Part shown: piece after piece, positions 36,850-49,174 of the stretch | Layout: each line of letters begins with the position of its first letter | Position numbering within the stretch: the stretch's first letter is position 1 | DNA from: Himantopus leucocephalus | Taxonomy: Eukaryota > Chordata > Aves > Charadriiformes > Recurvirostridae | Length of the DNA: 64,000 nt | Assembly: GCA_003993805.1 (NCBI GenBank) | Contig: RSEF01000001.1 | Location: 180,063,837 to 180,127,836, forward strand | Reading direction: 5' to 3' | The notes under the pieces: generated by a model | Told to the model about the DNA's origin: nothing | Seen by the model: the letters and a program-made list of their open reading frames with translations, nothing else | Database searches by the model: none | Translations under genes and position numbers: made by a program

Positions 36850-39800
36850 AAGCCATTTTTGTCTAGTCATCAGTGTATATCTGTGACAGTTACTGCAGCA
36901 TGCAAAGGAGGGCACCAAAGGAATAACCCATTTGCTTATATTTGCTGGGGTCTGTCCACAATGTTGCCTGGTGGGACCAGAGACTGAGGAATGTTTTGTA
37001 AGGACAAAAAGAGTTGTTTTCATCATAAAGTGTTTTAAAACATGGAAATTCTTCCACCACGGTGGCTCTGAACTCTCCCACGTGGCGGTCTTTAGAGTAA
37101 ATAAATAAAAGATCACACCAGGCAAATGTGATTTAAAGTGTCTGTAACTGTTCCCCAAACAACTCTAAAATCCTAAATAAGATATGAGCAAGGCAAGCGA
37201 GGGGAAAAGTTCACTCCAACCTCCAAACTTTCCAACGCACTACGTAGCGCCAGACCTTAAGGACACCCCAGAGGATCCTGAAGAGTCATGGTGTCTGAAG
37301 TAGCCCCTTGGTTAGGACAGCTTCCTCACGCCGTGCTTCTCCACAGTTCCTCTACTTTTGGGATGCGTGTACATTCATCTCAGAGAGGTGTCTCTCATTT
37401 CTAATCCAAACATGAGTGACCTAAAAGTCTTTGCCTACATGCGTATCTAGTAAGTCAGAAAAAAAGTGTTTTTCCATGTGTGGCTGAGATAACGTTGCAT
37501 TTGTAAAGGAACCTAAGTGCTGGCTAGCATGGCTGTGGTGGTTTTTTAAATTGATGTTCATTTAGTTAAAAATCCTGAAGCTTTCAGTTGGGAAATTTTA
37601 CAAGTTTTAAGGGGAGGAAAGAGTAAGCACCTACTGCTTGTTGAGTTGTTGTAGCCTGGAAGTGTCTGCCTCCTTCACTTCTTTCTGAGACGGCAGCTCA
37701 AAAATGCTTATTACGCTTAAAGCGATGAACCCATATTCCTAGCTAGCGAGGAGTGAAGCTGGGCATTTCCATTCTGCATCGGCTTGGACTGCTTTGAACC
37801 CTGAGGGACGTTCCAGGTAGCCAGCCAAGATTTCTCCCTGCGCGATCGCTTTTTACTAACCTTTTTGTAGGCCATTCAACATGATGAGCACGTGAAGTAT
37901 TTAACTAGTATTGGCCTTGCAACGTTTCAACAAAAATTATTCGGTTCAGGCATAAGCCTTTACATCTGACCCTAGAACAGTTGTATGGCCACTGGTGATG
38001 GTAAAAATGTGCATTATTTGGTAACCTATTTTACAAGGCTTGCTTTGCCTGAGAGGGGTTCTACAGGGCTTGGTAATTAGATATAGTCATAACAGCATTA
38101 ACAGTGATCTCTTGAATAACTCTAGTAGTTCCTCACAGTTGATCAGCAGTGTGACTTCTTTTTTTTTTTTCCCCCTTCCCAGTTTTTGTGTTTTCAGGTT
38201 AATACTTAATTTTGTGTTTTAGAATAGTAAACATAATCCATTGATCTCATGAGTATTCTTTAAGGTTGAAAATAAATTCAGAGCTCTGCTGTTTTTCAGG
38301 TAAATGGCCACTCGCAGACAGTTGTCATTAGTTTAAAAACAAACAAGCAAAACAACAAAAACAACCCCCAAAAACCTACCTGAATGTTTCGGAGACTATT
38401 TTAAACTTAAGAATAAATGATGGTAGTCTTCCAGAATTTTCACTTAAGATTGAGTAATTTATTATTCCTGGCACCAAACAGATGATAGAATTACCGTGCT
38501 TTTTTCCTATAATTCTTGAAATGCAGAATTTAGTAATGTCTTCAGACAATAATAAAGTATATCTCCACATACATAAGGCATACACATGCATAGAAAAGTT
38601 GGACGGAGGCTCTTTGTTGATTGCGCTGAGCTCAGGGGATTTTCTGAAGAAACAGCACCAACAATGACATAGCTGCGGTGCTTTTCGTCACAAAACATGA
38701 GCTGGGTACCTGACATAGATTCTTTAAGATGAGGTCCTGTGAGGAGTGATTTTTAAGAAAAGGTATATTTTCCTGAAAGAATTCTTAGAATTCTTTTTTA
38801 CTTTACATGTGAACTGGTGACTTGACATGAGTTTTCAACATGAAAAGCATTCTTGTGAATCATCTACATTGACTTAGGAAATTACTCCCCAGATTTGTGT
38901 CCAGCATCCTTCAGTGTCTGATAAACACTGCTCTTGAAACCACTGTGGCTGTGATTTTAGTGGTTAGAATATTTTAGTAATGTTTATTGAATTTCAGCAT
39001 CCAGAATGATGATGGAGGCAGTTTGTCACGTTATTAATGTTAGTGGTCCAGATCTCTTCAGAAAGATGCAGTACACATAGCACTCCGTGCTTGTGCAGAA
39101 ATCATTGCTTAAAAATACGAGCAGCTTAACCCATCCAGTTCTTGTGGTGCAAAGTAAATCTAATAGAAGCATCTTATTCTATGTGAGACATAGCTAGTGT
39201 GGACAGGAAATAATTTTCATCATTTTACACAGTGTATCTAAGCCACGTGTTGGGAATAAATATGTGATTTATACAGGCACAATTTCTTATTATGTCTTAA
39301 TGAGAAACGTTAAATATATTACGATGACTCAGGGCCTGACACACGCTATAAAGGCTGTGTATGATGCCAAACAACCAATTATCTCGGTGCATTATTTCTT
39401 GAAAGCCTTGACATGGGTAAGGTCACTATACATTTTTAATGGGAGCGTGGTGCTAGGTTATAAAAAGATAATACAAATAACAATACTTTGTTAGATCTTC
39501 CTGCTGTGTGATGTATAATCAGGTGCACTGACTTAAAGAACACTAATGAGGATTTAAAGACCCAGCAGGGGCACATTTAGCAGTCTCCCACCATTCTGTC
39601 AAATGCTTTTGCATAGGGCACCTCTGATGCAAGGTAGAGTTCAACATTGGTTAGGAATGTATGGTTTTATTGTATAGCTTGGTGTAATACTTCTATATAT
39701 TTCATTGAGAATAACAATAACTTGCAACGTTATGGTGCTTTGCCAGGCACTATCATTTGGTGTGACTTATACTATTCATGAAGTCACGCAGGGATGGCAA

Positions 39801-40499
39801 TACGCATGGACAGACTGTATTGCTGCATTTTCAGGGATCGAGTAATGACTGAGGGAAACAAAAGAAGAGGGCTCTGAAGGAATAATTTGAAGTCCATACT
39901 AAACTGTATGCCGTGGGCTGACCATCTCATTTACCTCTGGTAAAAGGGAGTGAAACGCTGCAGAAGAAGACACAGGGGCCCACCTAGCTGAAGGTGGATC
40001 ACTTTTTGGCAGTGGTCCANATACTAAACTGTATGCCGTGGGCTGACCATCTCATTTACCTCTGATAAAAGGGAGTGAAACACTGCAGAAGAAGACACAG
40101 GGGCCCACCTAGCTTAAAGTGGATCACTTTTTGGCAGTGGTCCGTACCAGGTACTTGGCAGAAGAATGTCAATTCATTCTTGAGTGCCAGTCTTGAGACT
40201 GGAATCCCGTGATTTAACTTTCATGTTTTTGGCGTGTATTATACTTAAAGAAAAGACATAGGAATATAAATGTGGCCATTTTCTGTCAGAGCAAAGGACT
40301 GTCTACCTTCCTCTAACAACAGTCAGTAATAGGTGTATGCTTAGGGAAAGGATGTAGCAAGGTTGTGTGTGAGCAATGATATTGCCCCAATAAATCTTCC
40401 AAGTTTGAAAAATATCTAGGGCACAAATACTTCCATAGCCAGAGGTTGTATATGTATTTTTGTGCTTGATAGCTCCTGATAAACAAATCTGTAGAAGAG
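36850..40499. other. KLF12 intron 2, unique block with one N join
   Basis: AT-rich unique sequence with T and A/C low complexity at 38158-38175 and 38333-38379. It contains the duplicated join around 40020. The stretch at about 39240-39620 is repeat-free and carries a perfect TGACTCA (39325-39331). No exon is recognised. Confidence 0.55.
39896..40143. repeat. 123-base direct duplication flanking a single N
   Basis: 39896-40018 and 40021-40143 align without gaps over 123 bases with four substitutions; one further base and N at 40020 lie between them. It has the same arrangement as the joins at 33218, 41655 and 55977, and is best read as an unmerged contig overlap. Confidence 0.9.
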
Positions 40500-41936
40500 T
40501 CCAACTAATTTCCAGCTCACCAGACAAGTGGACTGGTCAGGAGGCCAGCTTCTCCAGGTGGGGAAGTCATGGCTTCCAGTGCAAACCCCATGGATTCCAG
40601 TGCAAAAAGGCAGTATATAGCAGGAGGTGGAAGCAGAGACAGGCTACAAAGGATGAACGCAGAAATACCTTGCAGGCACACAGGGATGGTGTCAAGAAAG
40701 CCAAAGCTCAGCTGGGGTTCAGACTTGCAGGAAATATCAAAGACAACAACAAGAGCTTCTATCACTACATCAGCAGTAAAAGGCTGGACAAAGAAAATGT
40801 GAATCGGTGACTGAATGGGGTAGGTGGATTATTGGCAGTAACACCAGTAAGGCCGAGGTACTCCATTGCCTTCTCTGCCTCAGCCTTCACCTGCGTGGCC
40901 TTCTCACAGACCTCTGTGCTTACAGACAAGGTTCAAGGAACAGAACCACCAGTCACGAATGTGTACCAAGTCCCAGGGATTACCTGAGAGGACTCAACCC
41001 ACAGAAGCCCATGGGACTCACCTGACTGCATCCATGGGTGCTGAGCGATCTGGCCGATGTCCTTGTGGCACTCTTCTACCATGCTTGAAAGGTGCTGGAG
41101 ACCATGGGACATCCCTGATAACTAGAAGAAAGGAAATGGTGCACTCCTCTGAAGAGAAGTCCAGAAGGGTGATCTGGGGCACTGCAGACCAGTCAGCCTC
41201 CTTTTGGCCCATGGAAAAAATCATAGAGCGAGCCCTCTGGGAACAGACTTCTGGGCACCAGGAAGGAGGAGACAGTGACTGGGAACAGTCAGCATGGATT
41301 CACCCAGGATAAACACCTGATTGCCATCTGCAGTGTAAAGTGACTGGAATAGTGGTTGAGGGGTGAGAAGTGAACGCTATTCACCTCAGCTTCTGCAAGG
41401 CTTTCAGCAGCGTCTCCAACAACGTTCTTGTGTCTGAGTTACAGTAGGCTGGATGAGCAAAGGCTGACAGGATGTGTGGGCTTAAGAGTCTTGGTCAGTT
41501 CATAGCCATGTGTGGTGGGAGAATGAGAGACAATGCATTGAAAACAGGAGAGGTTCAGGCTGAGTGTGAGGAAAACCCTTTTTTCCCCCATGGGGGCTGT
41601 CTCCCAGTTGAGCAGGTTGCCCAGAGATTTTGTGTCATTTCTGTCCTTCAAGGTNTCATAGCCATGTGTGGTGGGAGAATGAGAGACAATGCATTGAAAA
41701 CAGGAGAGGTTCAGGCTGAGTGTGAGGAAAACCCTTTTTTCCCCCCATGGGGGTTGTCTCTGAGCAGGTTACCCAGAGATTTTGTGTCATTTCTATCCTT
41801 CAAGGGTGTTAAGACCTGACTGGACATAACCCTGAGCAACCTGGTCTGACCTCTGAGCTGCACCTGCTTGGAGGAGGAGGTTGGACTGGAGGCCTCCTGA
41901 GGCACCTTCCTACCTGAATTATCCTGGGATCCTAAG
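40500..41936 (+). mobile_element. CR1 LINE, internally deleted copy, plus strand
   Basis: The left part (about 40540-40810) matches CR1 ORF2 between endonuclease and reverse transcriptase (AKAQLGFRLAGNIKDNNKSF, then YHYISSKR). The middle (40850-41430) continues into the early reverse-transcriptase region, with AACAGTCAGCATGGATTCAC and GCTTCTGCAAGGCTTTCAGC. Near 41435-41500 it jumps to the CR1 3' region (ACAGGAGAGGTTCAGGCTGA onward) and ends with a diverged 3' terminus at 41870-41936 (GAGGTTGGACTGGAGGCCTC). Most of the reverse transcriptase is therefore deleted. The apparent double 3' region is the N-flanked duplication at 41500-41807. The frame is broken many times, so the copy is old. The left boundary is uncertain by tens of bases. 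Confidence 0.85.
41500..41807. repeat. About 153-base direct duplication flanking a single N, inside CR1
   Basis: 41500-41654 and 41656-41807 are near-identical, with several substitutions, one added C in a C run and a five-base loss (GTCTCCCAGTTGAGC against GTCTCTGAGC). N at 41655 separates them. It is probably an assembly join between two versions of the same CR1 segment; alleles or noisy contig ends would explain the indels. The frame crossing the N (41472-41819) is an artefact of this. Confidence 0.85.
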
Positions 41937-44900
41937 AAAAAAAACATTGGCTATATAGCATTAATTGTTTCCTCAATTTTTCCAGGATGACATGATGTCT
42001 CATGCTGTAAAATGATATGTTATAAATTAATTATTCATTTATCTTGTCTTTCCCCTAGATACACACTCATGTATTTTGTTTGTAACCGTAAATTTAATTT
42101 ATAAGCCCTGTTTGATTTGCTGTATATAGCAAATTTGATATCTCTGAAATTTAAAGATGCTATAATGAAAGTTCAAAGCATCTGTTAATGTAATGCTGTA
42201 TGTGCTACTCATATATTTCTTTTTCTGATGGTTTTCTGTCATTTTTATGGCTATACCCATAGTTACTTAAAATACTCTTTAATCTTGAAGTTATGCAGTT
42301 ATTTTAATTATTGGCAGTAATTTTGTTCATGTGCAGTACACTTTTTTTTTTTAAACGTGTTTGAGGAATCACAACTTCTCTGAGAATCTGTGGGAAATGC
42401 GTGTTGGCGACCTTTGAAACTTGTTAATTAGAAATTCTTAACATTTAATTAGAATTGCCTTTAAAGTGGACCCTAGTTCCACAATAATTTATTGCTTGTT
42501 GAATCTAATTTGATGGTTTTGTACATAAGCATTTTAGTCATTCTGTTTTGGGTAAGAAAACACCCCGTGTGAGCAATCAGGTATCAACTTCTGCCTAGAA
42601 GTTGATGTGAATAGTCTGAGAGCGATGCGTTATGTTAGACATCTATTTTTCTCACACATTTGGTGGATACTTACAAATTCTCATTCATGAATTGAGGTTC
42701 TTTATAATTCATTCACTAAGTGAACAAAAGTCAGTTTGCCCTTTTTTTTTTCTTTTTGAAATGTACAGAGTGCTACTTGCCAGCTTTAATATTAATATTT
42801 TCCTGGGAGTTTGCACTGAAGCCTGTGGGGAGTGGGAAACCTCAACCTGATGTTAAATAGAACAGAGATCGGGTTGCGACAGGATGTTAAACATTTGCAG
42901 TTTGGGGGTTTCATCAGCGCATACAGCCTTTCTTTTGAAATGTCAGAATAAGCAGTTTGTTTGCTCCACGGCGGGAAGCATATAAAGCAATTACTATTCC
43001 TCCACACGCACATGAGGTGCTGTGCAAAAAGTGCGGGGAAAGGTGATGGAGTAATGCGTAGCTTCTGGCGAATAGTCTGACTTTCTCATCTGAGCACGCA
43101 TTCAGCTTTATTTAATTATTCCTTTGTTATTTTGGCATGGGTATGAATCAAACGATCTTGACGTGCGGTTTTGCAAACACGGGCACTCTGGCTGGGCTTC
43201 TGCCCCGGTAGAGCTGCTAGGACGAAGGTTGCGGTTCCAGCTCTTCCTAGCAGCTGGAATTGGGCCATTGAAAGAACATTTTTGGTTTCATCGCTTATTG
43301 CCTACCGTATCTCTGACTTTGTACGTGAACCGTGGCACACGGTTTCTGAGGTCCTGTGAGAAGCAGCTGTGCTCCTTGCAGGTGCATCCTACGATAGCTG
43401 GTGTTGGAGGGTACAGCCGCACACAAGCGTGGTCTTCTCCTCCTCCCCAGGCTGCAGTGAATTTGCTCTGTCCCTGTAGCTGGCAGTGCAATGAGCTGAG
43501 CTGGAAACGAGCGACTGACTTCTGGGAACATGGAGTTCTCTTATGGGTGCCATATACTGTCCTGTCTTTAATAGTAAAAAAAAAAAAATAATTAAAAATA
43601 AATTGCTTGTGAACAAAGTAGATCTGAAATAAAAGTAAGGCTTAACTGACTTTTCTAAATTTTGGCAGTAACATTTTTAACCCAAAGGGGGCAAGCTGGC
43701 TTATCCTCGTTTCCTTTTAGTTCTGCCTATATTTTGGAGCTCTCAGATAAGTGAGAAACACTTCTGCTGGTGAAGAGCAGTATCAGCTGCTTAACATTTC
43801 TGTGGCCCAGCTGCTAGAAGGCAGCTAGGCGTATTTAATGACGGCACTACCTTATATTGCTCTTATTCAGAGGATAGAGTTTGCAATGTCTGTGATTCAT
43901 AAGGAGTCGGCTTTTGGTGCTGACAATCAGTTTATCACTGTGTTTTATCCCAGGGGAGGGAACACAGCACCTGGAGGTGCAGCAGTTTTCTCCCTGAGCT
44001 AAAGGTTGGGCATGATCTGCCAGCAGGTTGTGCTCCAGCGGGGCATTACAGTATTGTTGGTCACATGGTTGCTTTCTTTGAAACCCAGGATGGAAGGGGC
44101 CAGCGTAGTTTACGGAAGAAGCGATGATGTCCAGGCCTGTGAAACCTCTCATGCGATTGCTTCACTGCTCCCTATGGCGCTTTGCAATCGCGGAGCTGAA
44201 GATGGTGTTGTTTTGAGGAGGTGATGGTCCCTTTGGGCTGTAGGGAGTGATGGAGCCAAGCAGACCCTGTAGATGGTGTCTTGTCTTCTTGGCAAAGAGC
44301 AGCTATGTTTGGCCATTTGGCCTGCCACACGACATCTCGGACAAAAATTTTGGACTAAACTGTGGCTACTGCTACATGCTAAACGCTCTCTTTATTCTCC
44401 AGCGTGCAGGGCCCATGTTGTATCAGTCTTCATGGAAGCAGACTTTGCATGTTGGCAGGTGGGGGGGAAAGTGTGCCAACCAGCTCCCCATGCTTTCAGC
44501 AGCTCATTTTCCTACCAGAGCACGTAAAGGCAGAATTCAGAGTAAAATTTCAGTCACTGTGTATTTGCTGGTAAGCTCCTGGGCAATGCCATTCAACGCT
44601 TATTTGTTCAGTAAATACAAAACAGTCACAACTTAGACAATGAACAGATACAGGACGATTTTGTCAGATGACAGAATTATTCCCCTGACACTCTGTTGAT
44701 GTCGCATACTCCTTCTAGCACCAGAAGTTAATTAAAAAAACGCTGTGGCCTGAGACTTACTTTTTGATTAGCTAACCTTTTGATTTTAGTTTTTGGTAAA
44801 GGCAAAAGACAGGGGACCTCTTGAATGAAAACCTGACCTGAAACTGTTCTCACCAGCTGTTCATGTAATTTTTTTTCTCAAGTTTAGTAATTGAGGCCAC

Positions 44901-47900
44901 AACCCACCTAATTGTAAAGGTAACCTTTAAGTAGTATATGTCTTAGTAAATTTGATCAATACAATATTTGTAGCGCTATGAAAATTCTTTTATATTTCCC
45001 ATTGTAATTTGGGGAGGGGGGATATGTTTGTTTTTAATTTTAAGCCTCTTATTCATCAAATTCTTCTCCAAACTTGAGGACAATTGACAATAGCAGAAAA
45101 TTCCTTTGGAAATTAAGTAGTAGTTTTTTAAAACCACTTCACTTGTAACTGGTCAAGGAAAAATGGCAATCTAGGTCAGTTACTAGCTGTTATGTATTTT
45201 TGGTGAAAAAGTTACGAATTTCCACTTGATAGCAGTCTTCACTACTTGTCTGTGCTCTAAAAACCCAAAGGAAACTATCAAGAGTTTATTTTACTATTAT
45301 GCATCATGAAGTGTTACGAAAAGGTTTGTGTTTTGTGTTGGGTTTTTTTAATTATTTCTAGTATAAAGATAAATGCAGTGCATGCTTTTTCCAAACTTAC
45401 CCATTCTTAAGTGTATGTCTCTCCTAAATGATGGCTCTTCTTCGGCTTTTGCTTTTTCCGTTGGTTTTTGGGAGGGTTGGTTTTGGGTTTTTTTTGTTAA
45501 GCAGGACTTTTAAGTGTAAGATAAAGAATATCCACAAATTCTTAATGAATCCATTGGTATTCACAAAAATCTTATCAAATATTCTTTGAATGTTGTATTA
45601 GAAGGAAAACAAGGAAGCCATTAAAAGCCATTAATGTTGATAAAACTTAAATGTATGCGTGCGGTGTAATTACTGTTACTTGTAACATATCGTGTCTCAA
45701 TTACATACTATCGGAATGATAGGTAATTCTGTGTAGAGACAGCTGAAAGTGGCAGGAGAGCAGAGCTGATGTAAAGGGATTTTAAGCAGTCTAAGCTGAC
45801 AGCGTTGCCTGCTGAGTCTCAGAAACAGCAGATTGGCTTCTAGTTGCCAACACACTTGATGCTTCTCAGTCACCTGGAAGCTGACCACATCTCTTTGGTT
45901 CTATTTATATTAGGTAAAACTGATTTAAACCCAAACAAACCAAAAAGACTTTAAAAGCAAAACATGAGATCTTGGTTCTCTTTGATGAATATTGTCTGGA
46001 CTTGAACTTTTTTCCTGGAGACAGATTTGTAAAAATACATAGCAGATTAGAACATAGCTACATCCTTAGAGATTTGGCTACTTAACAACTCTTGGAAACA
46101 TGCTGTCTGCAAAATGAGGAGGGGTTTTGGTTTTTTGTTGTTGTTTGGTTTTGGTGGTTTTTTTTTTTTTCCTAAAGGATCTAGGCACTGGAATAGAAAT
46201 TCAAGCAGCTTGTGTTGCATGTGTACATCTTTGTACTGGTAGCAGCGGGATACAGCCGGACATGATCTGGTACATAAGATGAGGATCTCAGCAGGACAAC
46301 ACGAGCTGAAGGCCAACCATGGCACGTGCTTCTCAGGCATTGATGGCATAGAATCAAAGCTGCTGTTGAGGTCTGGGCTCTACCTGGCATGCGCGGTTGT
46401 AATAAGAGACCACACTCAGAGGCCTTCTTGGAAAGCTTAGAGCTATGGTGCCTCCGTGATGACTGGATGCCATGCAGATGCATGTCCGTGATATATATAC
46501 ACCTATACCTAGACTGCCCTCCTCCCACAGCCTCCTATGGGGCAAGGTGATGTATAGAATTTCATGCACTGCATTGGGGTCCACCCTGAGCTCTGTTCAG
46601 GGCTAACAGGCAGACCAGAGAGAGGTATTGTAGATCAGTGAGAAATAACCTTGTTGTTAGCATTAGTTACTTATTTTTCACGCTTGTGTGCTGAGCTGCT
46701 GTCCTAGCATATTTCCAGAAGTCTGTTGCTGTGCTGTTTTCAGCTTTTGTTTTTTAGAGAAGACATGAACCACAGCTTATGTGTCCATATTATTCACCCA
46801 GGCTTCTGCAAACTCTGCGTTCTCTTCTCACTAAAGGAATTTCATTCTGCATTGGAATGAACTCAAATCAACCCCACCCAGTTTCACATGAAAACAGTAT
46901 GAAGTTTAAGGCTTCACTCTACTTTTTTTCTTAAGAAATTGTTTTGATTTTCCTTGAAGCATCAATAAATGCAAATGATCCTTTTCTTTTCTGGTGAATT
47001 TGACTGGAAATTCAAGTTTGAAGTAAAACGCAGAACTATCAGAATCTCTGCTTTCATTATGAACATTTCACACAGCCATAGACATAATTACATATGATGA
47101 AGATCTTATGGCAAGACATGGGCTGTTAACCCCAATTCCCTGGCAGAACTCCCAGTTGAGTGATAATCTTCTAGCCGCATAAATTAACTTTTATTTTCTA
47201 TCGGATAGTTGTTTCCTTCACTTCTTGGAATGAACTGCTGTTATACATACTGTGGCAATGTTAACTGCTATGCTTCACCCTAGAGATAACTGCATTTAAG
47301 TGACTAACAAATCTCATTGTATGGTATATAAAGGACTTTGGAAATGAAGGTCTTCAGGAGTTTGGGGTAGTAGACAATTGAGTGATTCTTTCCTGTGAGA
47401 GTTTGGAAAGAAGACTTTCTCCTTGGCTTCCTCTCCCTTTGGAGATAGTTACATTTGAAAAGAGATGGTAATCTTTCATTCTTCTATTATCCCTTGAAAC
47501 AAAGAGAAAAAACAATTTCAAACTTTGGAAATCTTATCTAGTTATATCCTTAGAAGGATCTGTCCTATCTTCAAAAGCTTTGCCTTGAGTGGATCACTTC
47601 AGACTTTTTGCCCTGAGGTGTTATGCTGTCTGTTGCTTTGTCTGATAGATAACTTCAGTATAGTAATGTAAGTAATTAGAATAATACAAATTCAGGTATT
47701 CATGTTCAGAAAAATCAACAAGGTAATCTCACTGCTAGTGCATATAAGTGACATAGGCTACTTCATGGTTAGTTCAGTGATGTTTTTAAGATATCTGTAT
47801 AAAATGGAAACTTAAAAGTTTGTGTTTCTGAGCTATCAAGAACACTGTTTTCACAAAGATGACTCAAAATTTTGGAACCATAAAATGAGAATATAATGAT

Positions 47901-48192
47901 GAATTAAGAAATCACTGCATGTGCAGAAAACTTGTGTAAAAATAACTAGAAGATGAGGCAGGGAAAGTTATAAGTCATAGCTTTGAGACAGAAAGACTGC
48001 TTAAGGGCTGCTCTTGGCTCTTGGCTATTCAAACGTACTCCCCTTAAACCTGAAACTTTTTACTGTAGCTTGAATGTTGAATTTGAGACTGCTCTTCCCC
48101 CAACTGATACTTCATGTCTCAAAAATGAAAGCGTGTCATGTTAGAAGTTAAGTTTGTATAGAAAAGTAAAGGAAGAGTTGGAATGAAGGAAT
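41937..48192. other. KLF12 intron 2, unique block
   Basis: About 6 kb of AT-rich DNA without recognised repeats or exons. An open frame of 155 codons at 43124-43591 (plus) ends in an A-tract (43577-43589) but resembles nothing known. T-rich and A-rich homopolymers occur at 42343-42353 and 46160-46172. Confidence 0.55.
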
Positions 48193-48455
48193 GAAGTTGA
48201 GCCTGGGAAGAAGGGAGGGGTGGGGAGAGGTGTTTTGTTTATTTATCTTTGTTTCTCACCATCCAGCTCTATTTTAATTGGCAGTAAGTTAAATCAACTC
48301 TGTTTTGCTGGTGATGGTACCTCATAAGTGATTTCCATGTCTTTATCTTGACCCATGAGCTTTTCCATCCTATTTTCTCCCCCTTGTCCTGCTGAGGAGG
48401 AGTGTGAGAGCAGCTGGGTTGGCGTCTGGCAGCCAGCTAAGGTCAACCCACCAGA
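48193..48455 (+). mobile_element. Probable avian endogenous retrovirus LTR remnant
   Basis: The stretch resembles a repeat seen widely in bird genomes: a start like GTTGAGCCTGGGAAGAAGGG, a middle with a decayed AATAAA-type signal (48283-48288), TTATCTTGACCCATGAGC (48343-48360), and an end with TCCTGCTGAGGAGGAG and AAGGTCAACCCACCA (48439-48453). I read it as the poly(A)-signal-to-3'-end part of an LTR, with the U3 and all internal coding sequence missing. The family name is not certain, and the call rests on remembered similarity, so a repeat-library search should decide. It has no coding capacity. Confidence 0.45.
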
Positions 48456-49141
48456 GTTATGAAGCGTTGAATTGTCAGCTCAACGTTTTCCGTGTCTCGT
48501 GGAAAAGTTTAGAACCATCAGTGGCTTTGTCTTGCCAGTGTGCAGCTTTTCAGCGTGACTAAGTAAGCCCGTTACCTTCATTAGTGACAGCAGTAACTAG
48601 CATCATCCACCTTGCTTCTGTATATCTCTTGCATTCATGAGATGAAACAAGAGGAGGAGACTGTCTTGCAAAGAAGCGTAAGTGTCAATCCATGTAGGAG
48701 ATGTGAGATCTGAGTTCTGGGTGCTCTGAAGCCTGAGCTCACCACTCTCTTCCTAGGGTTTTATGGGGTTGTGCCTATCACAGTCTGGCCAGGTCTGGCA
48801 AAGCATCCTTTCATTTCTGATGCTTTGATACTGAGCAGCTAGATGTGAAAATCTTGGAGAGCAGGAGAGACAAAAACTGTGGTGTGGGGATGTGCAGTTT
48901 CTGTCATCTTGTGCTTAGAAGAAATTACGGAGGGGGTTTAGGGGTGTCTTTGGTGGTGTCTCAGGACAGGAGGTTGGTTGTGGCACCAGCTCCCCTGTTG
49001 TTAAAAGTTTTGCAGAGTGATTCTCAAACGTATGGTTCAGCCAAATTAAAAACTTGGCTACAGAACCACAGACCTTTGCATGGATGGAGCGAAATTTCAT
49101 AATGGTGTAATTCATAATTAAATAAGCACTACAGGATGCTC

Positions 49142-49174
49142 TGTGTGTGTGTGGGGGGGGTGGTGGTGGTGGTG
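49142..49174. repeat. TG then G-run then (TGG)n compound microsatellite
   Basis: Six TG-type units, a run of nine G and five TGG-type units. The G-rich strand has several GG and longer runs and might form a G-quadruplex. Confidence 0.85.

Noticed and set aside
41472..41819. 115-codon frame with a repeated protein segment
   Set aside because: The internal repeat is the N-flanked duplication at 41655 within CR1, not a repeat protein.
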